34,953 nucleotides of DNA, from positions 1-34,953 of the forward strand of contig JAAVTG010000251.1 in the NCBI GenBank assembly GCA_011947345.1, written 5' to 3'. Shown one piece after another: positions 10,501 to 19,425 of the stretch; positions within the stretch are counted from its first letter, which is position 1, and each line of letters opens with the position of its first letter. Under the pieces are notes generated by a model. That model did not search any database, was not told where the DNA came from, and saw only the letters and a list, made by a program, of their open reading frames with translations. The translations under genes were made by a program, and so were the position numbers. This DNA is from Phytophthora quininea (taxonomy: Eukaryota; Oomycota; Peronosporomycetes; Peronosporales; Peronosporaceae).

Positions 10501-11602
10501 AGAAAAGGCAAAAGTTAATGCCTCCTACCGCCGCAAATTTGGCTTTTACCACCAAGATATGGCTCAGCTGCTGAGCATCCTTTTCAGGTGGCAACGAACA
10601 GAGTCTGAAGAAATTTCGCTTCAGGGAAAAAAGCAAGTTGTTCTTCTCAGTGGTAATGGCTCTCGAAGTTTGAGCACTGTCATCCGTGAAGTATTTCCCT
10701 GTCCGGTCACTGAAAATTCGATATCGATACTCCAGTGTGGTGTTGGTCCATTACGAGTATCGGAGTCGTCACCTTTCTGCCCAAGTACTATCCTTGAGCA
10801 AGGTTCGTTGCTTGTGAAGTATACGTATCAGCATTCCTTTCTGCAACATGTACTCTCAACACCCGACGAAGAGTTATCATTGGCTGCTCCCGATGACAAG
10901 AAAAGACCCGCAAAAGGGATCACTCCCAACTACTAATCAGTTAGTCCACCTCCGCCTTGAAAACGATGATGATAGCAAAGAAACAACTGAGAGCGCCTTG
11001 GGTTCGGCAGACGTCTGTGGGAAATGCAATTTTGTCTCTCACGACATGGTTGAGATTGACTCGCCTCTGAATGGTCGAGTGTCTTGCTGCCGTGTTGGCT
11101 CGACTTGGCAACTTGCTACAGTTTTGCCGGCGTGGCTACATGAGGTACGATTAACGGTTTGCTTGGTTCGACGAGCAAACTTACTGATGCAGCTTGTGTG
11201 TTGACGCAGATATTAGCTCAGCCGACGACAGAAGATGAAGAAGAAAAGATGAAGGAACTCACGACCCGCCTTCAGGATAAGAAAAGGGATATTGAAGTTG
11301 TATTTAAGCAGAGTCCTGTATTCGCCAACGACTTGGTCGACGTGGCAAATGTGAGGCAATGTGCAGCAGCGCTGACCGAGTCAATCCTAATGCTGCACCA
11401 TCTGGGTGGAAGCGCGTTTTGCGATAATTTTCCGCAAGCACCATTGGAATTTATTATCACATTTACGATGCAGCAACTCCAGAAAACTGATCAATTCCCT
11501 AACGTTGGGACAGCGGACTTTGAACAGTTTGCACACATTTGCCAACAAAGTCTCGTGAACACATGGCTGTTCAGTGACCGACTTGACAAATTTTGGAGCT
11601 AG
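7511..11602 (+). CDS. Large two-module PhoD-like protein, probable pseudoenzyme, frame-broken
   Basis: The start MGNGSS fits an N-myristoylation signal. Exons seen: 7511-7676, 7730-8450, 8515-8616, 8681 to 11144 and 11210-11602; introns are 53-65 nt. Two similar modules follow each other. Each opens with VLLGPV(I/V)G.V....A.ILLEV(N/D)R and a Tyr-rich beta segment (GKKYTVTF; GHYYQVSF). Each then has a LHLGGQ or IHLGGQ segment, a QYQRQLW or YQNLLLP helix, and a late VVLSG or VVLLSG strand. This order matches PhoD-type metallophosphatases with an N-terminal Ig-like domain. The metal-site positions look substituted (GGQ, MWSDADI, SGASNA). Frame changes fall at about 8093-8096, 8990, 9687-9689 and 9844-9847 (each one base missing, mostly in A or T runs) and between 10895 and 10935 (one extra or two missing). 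Function unknown. Confidence 0.62.
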
Positions 11603-11622
11603 TATTGTACTATTGGAATAAT

Positions 11623-13683
11623 TTAGCGCAAGGCAACGACGACCGTTGCGAGGAAGCCTAGAAGCAAGCTCAATGTCCGAGCCACTGCAGGATAAATAGT
11701 GTTTGCCGCACTCGAAGAGCGCAACTTCACGGTCGCGGTGCCTGTTCCTGAGTTTGACGAGGTTCTACCAGTTTCTGAGGGCTCCGTAAAGTTGTAGACC
11801 TGCACCGAATCGCAAATAACGTACGGGTCAGGGCAAGTTAGGTATCCCGAGAAGCCAGGCACAGTTAGGCGTTCGCCTTTGGCTGTGCAATTGACCTTCA
11901 CGGCATCATTGGTTTTGCTGCGCGGGATCGTCATTTCGACGATGCTGGCGTTTGCGTCCTTGCTAACGCAGCGCATTGCGTAGCAGCCAGTTTGGCGACG
12001 TGCGTTGACAATCCAATTCGACGAATCTGCGCTGCGCAAGGTTGTACTGGTGCACCGGCATGTTGGGCAATAGGACTCGCCTAGAATGTTGATGGTTGTC
12101 TTTCCGGGGTATGCAAGATTTCTCGGGTTGCTGCAGTCTCCATTCGAATAGCCGGTATTGATCGGACAATAGTCGGCAAAGTCATCGCCTCCTTTCGTAG
12201 GAGCGGACAAGAAGTATTGGTAGTCGCTGGGAATCGTCTTTCCTGTACCAATGGTACAAACGGAACGTGACATGGCGTCCACCGAGCAGCTTTCCGCTGT
12301 ATTGCTTGTGCAGTAGTGATCACTTGCCACTGGCACCGTAGTCTCAGGGTTGATACATTTCTCGTTGGCAATAGCACACCCACGCTTCTCTCCGAAGTGC
12401 AGACGCTGAGCAGCCGACGTATTAGCGCGGTACCATCCCGAGTCCTCGAAAAACGCAAGCGTTAACGCACTGAAAATGTTGCGGAAGCTATCAACGGGGC
12501 TCATGTACTCGGGCTCGAAGATTCTCTCTTCCCAATGCGAGCCGATGCACCCCGAGTTGTCTTGCTGTTCAAGTTCTGCCCCCGCCAGCGACGGGCAGTT
12601 GAAGTGAGACTGCGCGAATGCAGCGACGTTCGGCGTCACCATCTTGGACACGACGTGGCCTCGTTCCTTCGAGTGCTTGATGGTATCATTGCTGGGCTCG
12701 ACGTAGTACTCGATGGCCTGGCCATTTGGGCACGTTCCACTGGTGTAAGTTGGCGGCTTTCCGAAAGCGTCTCTTGGTGTGCGCGGAGTTCCGTCGGGGT
12801 AGCGCATTAGCGGGAAGAACTGCGCCGAAAACCCAAGAGCGTGCGTCATTTCGTGCATTGCCGTCGAAACCTGCGACTCGTAGTCTTCAGCCGCCGTACT
12901 AATCTGTGACGGACAGAAGTTTGCCATTCCAAATGTGGGTCGATCGTACTGATCCTTTTGACAAGACGAAGCATACGCGAGTGTGCGGGTGCTGCAGTAA
13001 TCGGTCGTTGCTGCTCGAACATACAGCAGGAAGTCGGTATTGTCGATACCATTGGCGGTAGTATAAGCGCAGTTTCCAGAGGCACAGACAGCTTTGGGAC
13101 ACGTGGAGCAAGAGCGTGTTGCCCCAAAGTGCTCGTCGGGGATAACCATTTCGAGGCACATTTCGTTCGGCACGAAAGTCTTACAGACTCGAGGCGTCGT
13201 CAGCCACTGCGTTCTGCAGGTGTGTTGGGCAGCGAGTTTGCCTTGGACGGGAACCACCTGCAGTGCGTTTCTGAATCGCCGGATCGCTTCCGGGATGACC
13301 CGAAAGATGATCGCTCGCTTCTCGGCTGGGAGTGGGTCGAGGGTGGCATTGTCGTAGTACGGAGTGATTCGTATCGGTTGATACGCGTCGGCCGTCGACG
13401 ATTCGTACGTCTGGAAGTTTGTTACGTCGTCTCCCTCGAGCTGTCGCTTCCGGTTGCGAACCTGGAACGGATGATCGTCGTACGACTGATGGCTATCAAC
13501 AAGTTTGTGGTCAAGAGAATCATGAATGCACCCTTGGATCGGATTGATGAACCCCAGCACCACAGCAGCACCACCGACTACGAGAGAAATCCCTTCATCA
13601 CTCGCACACCCAAGTCGTGTGCTGACGCCTCGTACCCCGTCGAGCGGAAATTGCAACCTGACAAGCTTAGCAACTGGAAACAT
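11623..13683 (-). CDS. Leishmanolysin-like zinc metallopeptidase (GP63, M8), GPI-type
   Basis: An unbroken 686-residue protein. A hydrophobic segment at residues 32-50 (ISLVVGGAAVVLGFINPIQG) should act as a signal sequence, although the 31 residues before it are unusual and the true start may lie elsewhere. The catalytic zinc motif HEMTHALGFS lies at about residue 277. The distant third ligand lies in GSHWEERIFEPEYMSP at about 383, where EYMSP also supplies the Met-turn typical of metzincins. The central and C-terminal parts are Cys rich (YCPTCRC, GCYAMRC), as in M8 ectodomains. The extreme C-terminus is a Ser/Thr-rich stretch, then TLSLLLGFLATVVVALR, as expected for GPI attachment. In pathogens such enzymes cleave surface or host proteins. 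The gene converges on the PhoD-like gene with 20 bp between stops. Confidence 0.93.
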   Translation of the reverse strand: MFPVAKLVRLQFPLDGVRGVSTRLGCASDEGISLVVGGAAVVLGFINPIQGCIHDSLDHKLVDSHQSYDDHPFQVRNRKRQLEGDDVTNFQTYESSTADAYQPIRITPYYDNATLDPLPAEKRAIIFRVIPEAIRRFRNALQVVPVQGKLAAQHTCRTQWLTTPRVCKTFVPNEMCLEMVIPDEHFGATRSCSTCPKAVCASGNCAYTTANGIDNTDFLLYVRAATTDYCSTRTLAYASSCQKDQYDRPTFGMANFCPSQISTAAEDYESQVSTAMHEMTHALGFSAQFFPLMRYPDGTPRTPRDAFGKPPTYTSGTCPNGQAIEYYVEPSNDTIKHSKERGHVVSKMVTPNVAAFAQSHFNCPSLAGAELEQQDNSGCIGSHWEERIFEPEYMSPVDSFRNIFSALTLAFFEDSGWYRANTSAAQRLHFGEKRGCAIANEKCINPETTVPVASDHYCTSNTAESCSVDAMSRSVCTIGTGKTIPSDYQYFLSAPTKGGDDFADYCPINTGYSNGDCSNPRNLAYPGKTTINILGESYCPTCRCTSTTLRSADSSNWIVNARRQTGCYAMRCVSKDANASIVEMTIPRSKTNDAVKVNCTAKGERLTVPGFSGYLTCPDPYVICDSVQVYNFTEPSETGRTSSNSGTGTATVKLRSSSAANTIYPAVARTLSLLLGFLATVVVALR

Positions 13684-13906
13684 ATCTGTCGGACACTTGA
13701 TGCGGATTACTAGTACTTCAACACTATTTTCAGCCGACTCAGAACTTGGAGGACGGTGTCATCATGAGCCTAAACTCGACTGCTGCATTTAGCGGCAACA
13801 GTATAGCCCTTGCGGATCATCTGAAGCAGCAAGCGACTTGAAGTTGATCTTACCATCAACATTCAGAAGCGTAATCGGGCCTGCATAGCAATCTTAAAAG
13901 TCTGAG
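13684..13906. other. Intergenic, GP63 5' flank
   Basis: The stretch holds the presumed promoter of the minus-strand metallopeptidase. I see no ORF, repeat or clear initiator element. It ends where the orphan GH32 fragment begins. Confidence 0.4.
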
Positions 13907-14060
13907 CTCTCTGTCTACGCGCATCTACCCGTGCGGCGGTAAGACTGGATCGGAGGGCATTGCGCTGACGTCGACCGGTTCGGCCACGTTCGAGAACGTC
14001 CAGGTGTGGACGCAGCCGAAGCACGCTTGGGCGGACGAGCGTGTGGTGCCTGCGTTCTAG
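13907..14060 (+). pseudogene. Orphan 3' fragment of a GH32 invertase gene
   Basis: The sequence is nearly identical to the last 150 nt of GH32-A, encoding the end of its C-terminal beta-sandwich (IYPCGGKTGSEGIALTSTG through WADERVVPAF and stop). Nothing upstream encodes the rest of the enzyme. Downstream, to 14164, it continues with the 3' flank of GH32-A but not that of GH32-B. The fragment was therefore copied from an A-type locus, together with flanking DNA, in inverted orientation. Confidence 0.9.
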
Positions 14061-14164
14061 ATGAGAGGAGTTGATAACGCTTCGAGATCCGTCCATAAGT
14101 TTTGCTTGTCAGTGCTTCCTTCTCAAAAGCCAGTGTTCTTGTCTCCAAGTTGTAGCGTCGGCGG
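13907..14164 (+). repeat. 258-bp inverted repeat, left arm
   Basis: It pairs with 15875-16132 in the opposite orientation. Both arms are 258 bp and differ at about six positions by eye, roughly 98% identical. The arm contains the end of a GH32 coding region plus about 100 bp of 3' flank. Confidence 0.92.
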
Positions 14165-14703
14165 CAATTGCGACTCGCAATTGGTTTGTCAAAGTATCGT
14201 GGTCAGCGTAGCCATCTCGAAGCTTCAAAATTCTCGCCATTTTCAACTTCCCTTCGTGATCAACGGCTTCCTCTCACGGGGTGTCGCTGATAACCACGCT
14301 ACTTCTAGCAGCCGCGCTCGCACTTGCGACGCAGCGCAAGCGCAGAGGAAGACTTCTGGGGCCCATTTGGACCGAGTTCACCATTGTCAAAGGCGAAAAG
14401 TATAACAAGTACGTGAAGTGCATTCACTGCGACCGCTTGCTGGAAGACGTTCAGCCGTCTCAAGCTTTAGAAAGCCATGATAGGACATGCAAAAATTACC
14501 GGAATTCTTCGCAAGCAGTACAAGACTGCTGATAAAGCCAAGCGTCGAGCGAGTGTGACATCAACTGAAGCAAGCAGCGACGTTGGCCTGTTCTTCGCTT
14601 CCCAGGTCACTGCATGCATTTATCGCTAGCCTTGCCCTCGTTACTTGCTACGGGAGGTGATTGCGCTGAAAGGCAATCGGCAAAAGTATCAATGGGTTTC
14701 TTA
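14165..14703 (+). mobile_element. hAT-like transposase N-terminal fragment (BED-type zinc finger)
   Basis: The plus-strand frame at 14281-14532 contains GPIWTEFTIVKGEKYNKYVK, then CIHCDRLL...ALESHDRTC: an aromatic patch followed by CxxC and HxxxxC, the pattern of a BED finger at the N-terminus of hAT transposases. A coding-like extension (RKQYKTADKAKRRASVT) continues in another frame to about 14630. No complete transposase follows, because the PX arm begins at 14704. Matching later parts of a hAT-like protein lie at 19586-20672 in the same orientation. Confidence 0.6.
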
Positions 14704-14835
14704 CAGGTTTGTACATCATGTGCTATCTATCTATCGGCCCGCTGCTCGTCGCTGTGGTGCTCTATGCGGGTTTCTATCATGTTCCTCTGTGGTGTCTCGA
14801 CTACCAAACGGGAGGCACCCTCTCGAAGTGGCCCT

Positions 14836-15570
14836 TTACGCGAGGAAGGCCACGAACGGAGCGCTTTGCGAGGCCTCGGGATGCCGCGCGATGGCGTTGA
14901 GCATCGTGACGAACGCCGTCTCGCGCTCGCTCAACAGCGCGCCGTCGTTGCGGCCCTGCAGAAACGACGTGCCGGGCATGGCCGGCAGCTCCTCCTGGCT
15001 CATAAGTTTGGCCATCTCGGCGTGGAGCACCTTGAACTCCGAGTACCGCTTGGTCACGTGGATGGCTTCGGTGTCATCTTGGCCGGTAGAGCCGATGATG
15101 TTGAAAAAGGCGACGCCCACCGTGAACGCGACCTTGTCGGCCGTGAAGGTGAGTGCGGGGGCGATCACCGCCGACTTCTCGGTCACCACCGATTTTTCAA
15201 CCTCAACCGACTTGTCCTGCTCGACTTGTATTTCCTCCTCAGCTTCGACCTCGGGCTCCGCTGGGGTCTCTTCCTCCTCTTCGACGGGAACTTCCTCCTC
15301 GACAACCCGCTGCTCTTCAATGTTGGCGACTTCAGTTGGCTCCTCACCGTCGACGACGGGTTCTTGGGGCTCTTCTTGCGCAGGACCCGGAGCAACGGAC
15401 TCGTCCTCAACGACCCCGTCTTCAATTGAAGACGACTCGCTCGACCGCCAGTCGTCCTGGTCTACGATGATCTCTGTGATGGCGAGGTCCGAGGGCTTGC
15501 CGCACTCGGACGGGGGCGAAAGTGTCGGTTCGATCACGGCGTTGTTGACCTTGGAGTGGTTGCAGCCCAT
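14836..15570 (-). CDS. PX-domain protein with N-terminal dual-lipidation signal, copy A
   Basis: A 244-residue protein. MGCNHS at the N-terminus fits N-myristoylation at Gly2 plus palmitoylation at Cys3. Residues 30-135 are a disordered Glu/Val/Pro-rich acidic linker. Residues 140-244 form a PX-like domain with HVTKRYSEFKVLHAEM (Arg175-Tyr176 at the phosphoinositide-binding position), a Pro-containing loop ELPAMPGTSFLQGR, and the helical end SAPFVAFLA. PX domains bind phosphoinositides, commonly PI3P on endosomes. The protein is identical residue for residue to copy B. The gene lies 408 bp beyond the 3' end of GH32-A (start 15570; GH32 stop 15979). Confidence 0.85.
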   Translation of the reverse strand: MGCNHSKVNNAVIEPTLSPPSECGKPSDLAITEIIVDQDDWRSSESSSIEDGVVEDESVAPGPAQEEPQEPVVDGEEPTEVANIEEQRVVEEEVPVEEEEETPAEPEVEAEEEIQVEQDKSVEVEKSVVTEKSAVIAPALTFTADKVAFTVGVAFFNIIGSTGQDDTEAIHVTKRYSEFKVLHAEMAKLMSQEELPAMPGTSFLQGRNDGALLSERETAFVTMLNAIARHPEASQSAPFVAFLA

Positions 15571-15703
15571 GGTTTAGGTGGTGGTGGTTGTAGTGGTGGG
15601 TGGTTGTAGTGGCTTGGGGTGGACCGTGGAGATCGCGGAGTGAGCTGGATCATGGTAGCCGTCGAGCAGCGTTGCGCGCCGAAAGCAGTTAGGAATCGGC
15701 AGT

Positions 15704-15765
15704 AACGGACTCGCAGTCCGTTGCCTGGCAGCGCCTCGTTATTGGACCCGCAAGCGGCGCTGCCA
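15704..15765 (-). other. Two consecutive hairpins in the leader of PX copy A
   Basis: Mirror image of the hairpins described in the leader of PX copy B: a 10-bp stem with a 20-nt loop (15726-15765) and an 8-bp stem with a 3-nt GCG loop (15704-15722). They lie 134 bp or more upstream of the PX start codon. Confidence 0.5.
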
Positions 15766-15874
15766 GTATGTCGCTGCTTGTCGACGAATTGTTCACATGA
15801 GCAACGCGTAGACAAAGGTGACGCACGAGGCTTTCGTTAACCGAGAAACAACCGATGCGGTCGATTCTCGCACA

Positions 15875-16132
15875 CCGCCAACGCTACAATCTGGAGACAA
15901 GAACACTGGCTTTTGAGAAGGAAGCACTGACAAGCAAAACTTATGGACGGATCTCGAATCGCTATCAACTCCTCTCATCTAGAACGCAGGCACCACACGC
16001 TCGTCCGCCCAAGCGTGCTTCGGCTGCGTCCACACCTGGACGTTCTCGAACGTGGCCGAACCGGTCGACGTCAGCGCAATGCCCTCCGATCCAGTCTTAC
16101 CGCCGCACGGGTAGATGCGCGCAGACAGAGAG
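15875..16132 (-). repeat. 258-bp inverted repeat, right arm
   Basis: Reverse complement of 13907-14164. It spans the last 154 nt of GH32-A and about 100 bp of its 3' flank. With the left arm it brackets the BED-finger fragment and PX copy A, like long terminal inverted repeats of a 2.2-kb unit. Confidence 0.92.
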
Positions 16133-17842
16133 AAGCGGTCGTTCACAAACACCTCCACGCTCGACACGTCCACGAACACGTGAAAGCGCAGCTTTTCGCG
16201 GGTCGCCTTGCACACGTCCGCCTGCTGGTTGGACGCGCCCGTGAACAGGTCGTACAGGTAGAAGTAGCCCCACACCGAGTCCGAGCCGGGGTCGAGTCCG
16301 AACCCGCGAACGGAGCGCAGTCCGCCGACGAGCTGTTGGACCGGTCGATGGTGATCTTCTTCTCCGCGTCGTCATACACGACCGTGGTCACCTCGTCGCC
16401 CTCGGCGCTGCGACGCACCTCGAAGCCCACCTTGCTGCCACGCTCGAACTCCGGCACCTCGGCGATCAGCTCGAACGACTTGCCCGTCGACTCGAGCACC
16501 TCCGTCGAGGCGTTCAGCGTCACGCTCGCCACCTCCTCCTTGGTGTTCTCGTTGCGAAGCAGCTGCAGGTCGCTGAGCGGCTTCACGCCGAGGGTCTTGA
16601 TGGTCTTGCTCTGCTTCTTGGAGCCGTCGGTGCACGACACGTCCTTGGCGTCCGACACGATCCAGTCGCCTTTGCCGACGAGGTGGTCGTCAACGTCGTA
16701 GATGTCACGGACGATGGTGATACCCACCTCACGTTGGAGCGATAGAATGCCGTCCCAGCCCTGAGGCTGACCGTCAGAGAAACCGGTGTCTTCAACAATC
16801 CAACCGATCACCACATTCTTGCCGTCCTTGTCGGTGTAGATGCTGTTGGCGTACCAGTCGCTGCGGTCCGACACGCCGACCATGAGCGGGTTGAACAGAC
16901 CAGCCTCGGCGTCGGTCTCAACACCGCAGCCACCACCGGAGAATGAGCCCGTGGTCCACATTGGGTAGCGGTTCGGGTCACCCTCAGCTGCAAAGAGCAT
17001 GACATTGTGTAGCTCGCCATCCTCATCGGTCATTTCGCGGTAGATGGTGGTCTCGAAGTTGAAGCCCCAGCTGCCACTGTACGGAGAAAAGGTAGTGTTT
17101 TCTCCTGCGAGAGCAAGTAGCCCTTGTACTCCCAGTTGACGTAGTCCTCAGCATGGTAGAGGAAGATACGGGGTCCAACCTCGTGGATGCCACCGGCGAC
17201 AACCAGGTAGTTGCTGCCGTTGGTGGAGTCGTAGCCGAAATGCGCGTCGAGCGACTTTGAGTGGAACGGCATCGGGTCGCGCCATCCGGTCACGTTCAGG
17301 CCCTGGGGCGGCAACTCAATCAGAGGCTCGGCTCCCTTCTGCCAGGTCTTGCCACCGTCCGAGGTGGTGGCGTATACGACGTGCTCACCGAAAAGGTACG
17401 GCTTCGTCCAATGGATCGGTAGAGCAGTAACACCAGTGTAGAACACGGTGTGCTTGCCGTCGATAGCGTTGTCCATCGAGAAGCCCGAGAACACACCGAG
17501 CTGGTCCCACTTGTCCTCGAACGGGTAGAGGGCATTCGGGTAGTCCTCCCACGTGACCTGATCCTTGGACACGGCGTGGCCCCAGCTTGCGTTGCCCCAA
17601 ATCGAGGCTCCCTGGTTGTACTGGTAGAGCATGTGGTACAGACCAGTCTCCTCGTCGTAGTACGGCGCACAGGGGTCGTTCATCCAGTTGTCGCGCGCCA
17701 GAAAATGATACACGGGGCGAAACTTCTCGAACAGTTCACTTCCAGGTTGGGCCTCGCCGATACCAGCGATTGCTGGCTCGGGACTAAAGATGAGGGCCGC
17801 GACGAATGCACTGAGGGCGGCAACACTTGGAATCACCTTCAT
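15979..17842 (-). CDS. Secreted GH32 invertase/beta-fructofuranosidase, copy A, frame-broken
   Basis: The enzyme would hydrolyse terminal fructose from sucrose or fructans outside the cell. The protein starts with a signal peptide (MKVIPSVAALSAFVAALIFS, cleavage near AIA-G). WMNDPC at residues 53-58 carries the nucleophile Asp56. WRDPMPF at 187-193 carries the transition-state Asp189. A Glu in FAAEGDPNRYPMW is the best candidate acid/base; the usual Glu-Cys-Pro form is absent. IGWI...GWDGILSLQREV closes the five-bladed propeller, and HVFVDVSSVEVFVNDR marks the C-terminal beta-sandwich. The coding stretch of 1864 nt needs one base added at 17098-17101 (A run on the coding strand) and one at 16303-16305 (G run) to read through, giving 1866 nt. 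Both changes are also present in copy B. The gene lies in the loop of the 1128-bp inverted repeat. Confidence 0.93.
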
Positions 17843-17913
17843 TGTAGTTGAATGAAAAGAAGACCAGATTGCTTGTAGCTTGGTAACGATGGAGGAGACT
17901 TAGGCGTTGCGCA

Positions 17914-17931
17914 GAAAATTAGACAATGAGA
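17914..17931 (-). promoter_or_regulatory. Initiator plus flanking element for GH32-A
   Basis: On the minus strand the sequence reads TCTCATTGTCTAATTTTC. This fits the oomycete core promoter: an initiator TCATTYY followed directly by an (A/T)TTTNC-type flanking element. It lies about 72 nt upstream of the ATG, a usual leader length for these genes. Confidence 0.6.
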
Positions 17932-18216
17932 CCGGCAACGGCGAGCGGAATCAACGCTTTAGGAATACGGAATTGAGAGGCTGTGGTCAGGCATTGCGGT
18001 AGCGTGTCTTTTTAGTCAAGTGATCAATAATGAGTAAACCCGGCAACAGATCTTGCAAGCACGCCAATCCAGCCCTGCACGATAAACAATGTGTGGGTCC
18101 CCACTGTGGACGAAGCGATGGTGTAGTTGCGGACTACTGATCAATGGTTCGCTAACTCGTTGTAACCAGGAAATTCATGTTGTCAAAGATCTTCTGCTAG
18201 TTGTACCGCACGCGTT
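17932..18216. other. Intergenic between GH32-A promoter and PX-B arm
   Basis: I see no ORF worth calling. The sequence is unrelated to the upstream flanks of GH32-B and GH32-C. Confidence 0.4.
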
Positions 18217-18282
18217 GCCTCGTGCGTCACCTTTGTCTACGCGTTGCTCATGTGAACAATTCGTCGACAAGCAGCGACATAC

Positions 18283-18344
18283 TGGCAGCGCCGCTTGCGG
18301 GTCCAATAACGAGGCGCTGCCAGGCAACGGACTGCGAGTCCGTT
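18283..18344 (+). other. Two consecutive hairpins in the leader of PX copy B
   Basis: TGGCAGCGCC at 18283-18292 pairs with GGCGCTGCCA at 18313-18322 (20-nt loop). Then AACGGACT at 18326-18333 pairs with AGTCCGTT at 18337-18344 around GCG. Both lie 134 bp or more upstream of the PX start codon and could be transcribed leader structures. The second resembles a tRNA anticodon arm, but no tRNA can be folded around it. Confidence 0.5.
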
Positions 18345-18477
18345 ACTGCCGATTCCTAACTGCTTTCGGCGCGCAACGCTGCTCGACGGCTACCATGATC
18401 CAGCTCACTCCGCGATCTCCACGGTCCACCCCAAGCCACTACAACCACCCACCACTACAACCACCACCACCTAAACC

Positions 18478-19212
18478 ATGGGCTGCAACCACTCCAAGGT
18501 CAACAACGCCGTGATCGAACCGACACTTTCGCCCCCGTCCGAGTGCGGCAAGCCCTCGGACCTCGCCATCACAGAGATCATCGTAGACCAGGACGACTGG
18601 CGGTCGAGCGAGTCGTCTTCAATTGAAGACGGGGTCGTTGAGGACGAGTCCGTTGCTCCGGGTCCTGCGCAAGAAGAGCCCCAAGAACCCGTCGTCGACG
18701 GTGAGGAGCCAACTGAAGTCGCCAACATTGAAGAGCAGCGGGTTGTCGAGGAGGAAGTTCCCGTCGAAGAGGAGGAAGAGACCCCAGCGGAGCCCGAGGT
18801 CGAAGCTGAGGAGGAAATACAAGTCGAGCAGGACAAGTCGGTTGAGGTTGAAAAATCGGTGGTGACCGAGAAGTCGGCGGTGATCGCCCCCGCACTCACC
18901 TTCACGGCCGACAAGGTCGCGTTCACGGTGGGCGTCGCCTTTTTCAACATCATCGGCTCTACCGGCCAAGATGACACCGAAGCCATCCACGTGACCAAGC
19001 GGTACTCGGAGTTCAAGGTGCTCCACGCCGAGATGGCCAAACTTATGAGCCAGGAGGAGCTGCCGGCCATGCCCGGCACGTCGTTTCTGCAGGGCCGCAA
19101 CGACGGCGCGCTGTTGAGCGAGCGCGAGACGGCGTTCGTCACGATGCTCAACGCCATCGCGCGGCATCCCGAGGCCTCGCAAAGCGCTCCGTTCGTGGCC
19201 TTCCTCGCGTAA
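18478..19212 (+). CDS. PX-domain protein with N-terminal dual-lipidation signal, copy B
   Basis: Identical in all 244 residues to copy A at 14836-15570: MGC lipidation signal, long acidic linker, and a C-terminal PX-like domain with the KRYSEF phosphoinositide site. The leader just before the ATG carries ACCACC-type repeats (CACTACAACCACC). Copy A faces away from this copy across GH32-A, so both PX genes point outward from the loop. Absence of any silent difference implies very recent duplication, ongoing gene conversion or an assembly artefact. Confidence 0.85.
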   Translation: MGCNHSKVNNAVIEPTLSPPSECGKPSDLAITEIIVDQDDWRSSESSSIEDGVVEDESVAPGPAQEEPQEPVVDGEEPTEVANIEEQRVVEEEVPVEEEEETPAEPEVEAEEEIQVEQDKSVEVEKSVVTEKSAVIAPALTFTADKVAFTVGVAFFNIIGSTGQDDTEAIHVTKRYSEFKVLHAEMAKLMSQEELPAMPGTSFLQGRNDGALLSERETAFVTMLNAIARHPEASQSAPFVAFLA

Positions 19213-19425
19213 AGGGCCACTTCGAGAGGGTGCCTCCCGTTTGGTAGTCGAGACACCACAGAGGAACATGATAGAAACCCGCATAGAGCACCACAGCGAC
19301 GAGCAGCGGGCCGATAGATAGATAGCACATGATGTACAAACCTGAAAGAAATCTGTTTCAAATTTCACCGCACTACAGTAATATCGACGACAGAGCTTCC
19401 TTCCGATTCAGCTTAACCGAGAATT

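Larger units (their letters stand above)
14704..15831 (-). repeat. 1128-bp inverted repeat, left arm (PX gene copy A)
   Basis: An exact-length partner lies at 18217-19344 in reverse orientation. A position p in the right arm corresponds to 34048 minus p here. I found no difference in the parts compared, and translations in several frames are identical. The boundaries are sharp on the inner side (TTTCGTTAA versus CACGCGTT beyond the arm). On the outer side one mismatch is followed by a few more matching bases. Confidence 0.95.
18217..19344 (+). repeat. 1128-bp inverted repeat, right arm (PX gene copy B)
   Basis: Reverse-complement twin of 14704-15831 with the same length. The two arms are separated by 2385 bp that hold GH32-A, so the arm-loop-arm unit is 4641 bp. 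Confidence 0.95.

Noticed and set aside
18313..18360. The hairpin AACGGACTGCGAGTCCGTT looks like a tRNA anticodon arm, followed by CCGATTCC like part of a T loop.
   Set aside because: No A box, no proper B box and no acceptor stem can be paired on either strand, so a tRNA or tRNA-derived element is not supported.
14696..19352. Possible target-site duplication outside the 1128-bp arms (TAAGAAA versus AAAGAAA).
   Set aside because: The similarity is inverted, not direct, and low complexity. It is more likely slight extension of the inverted repeat.
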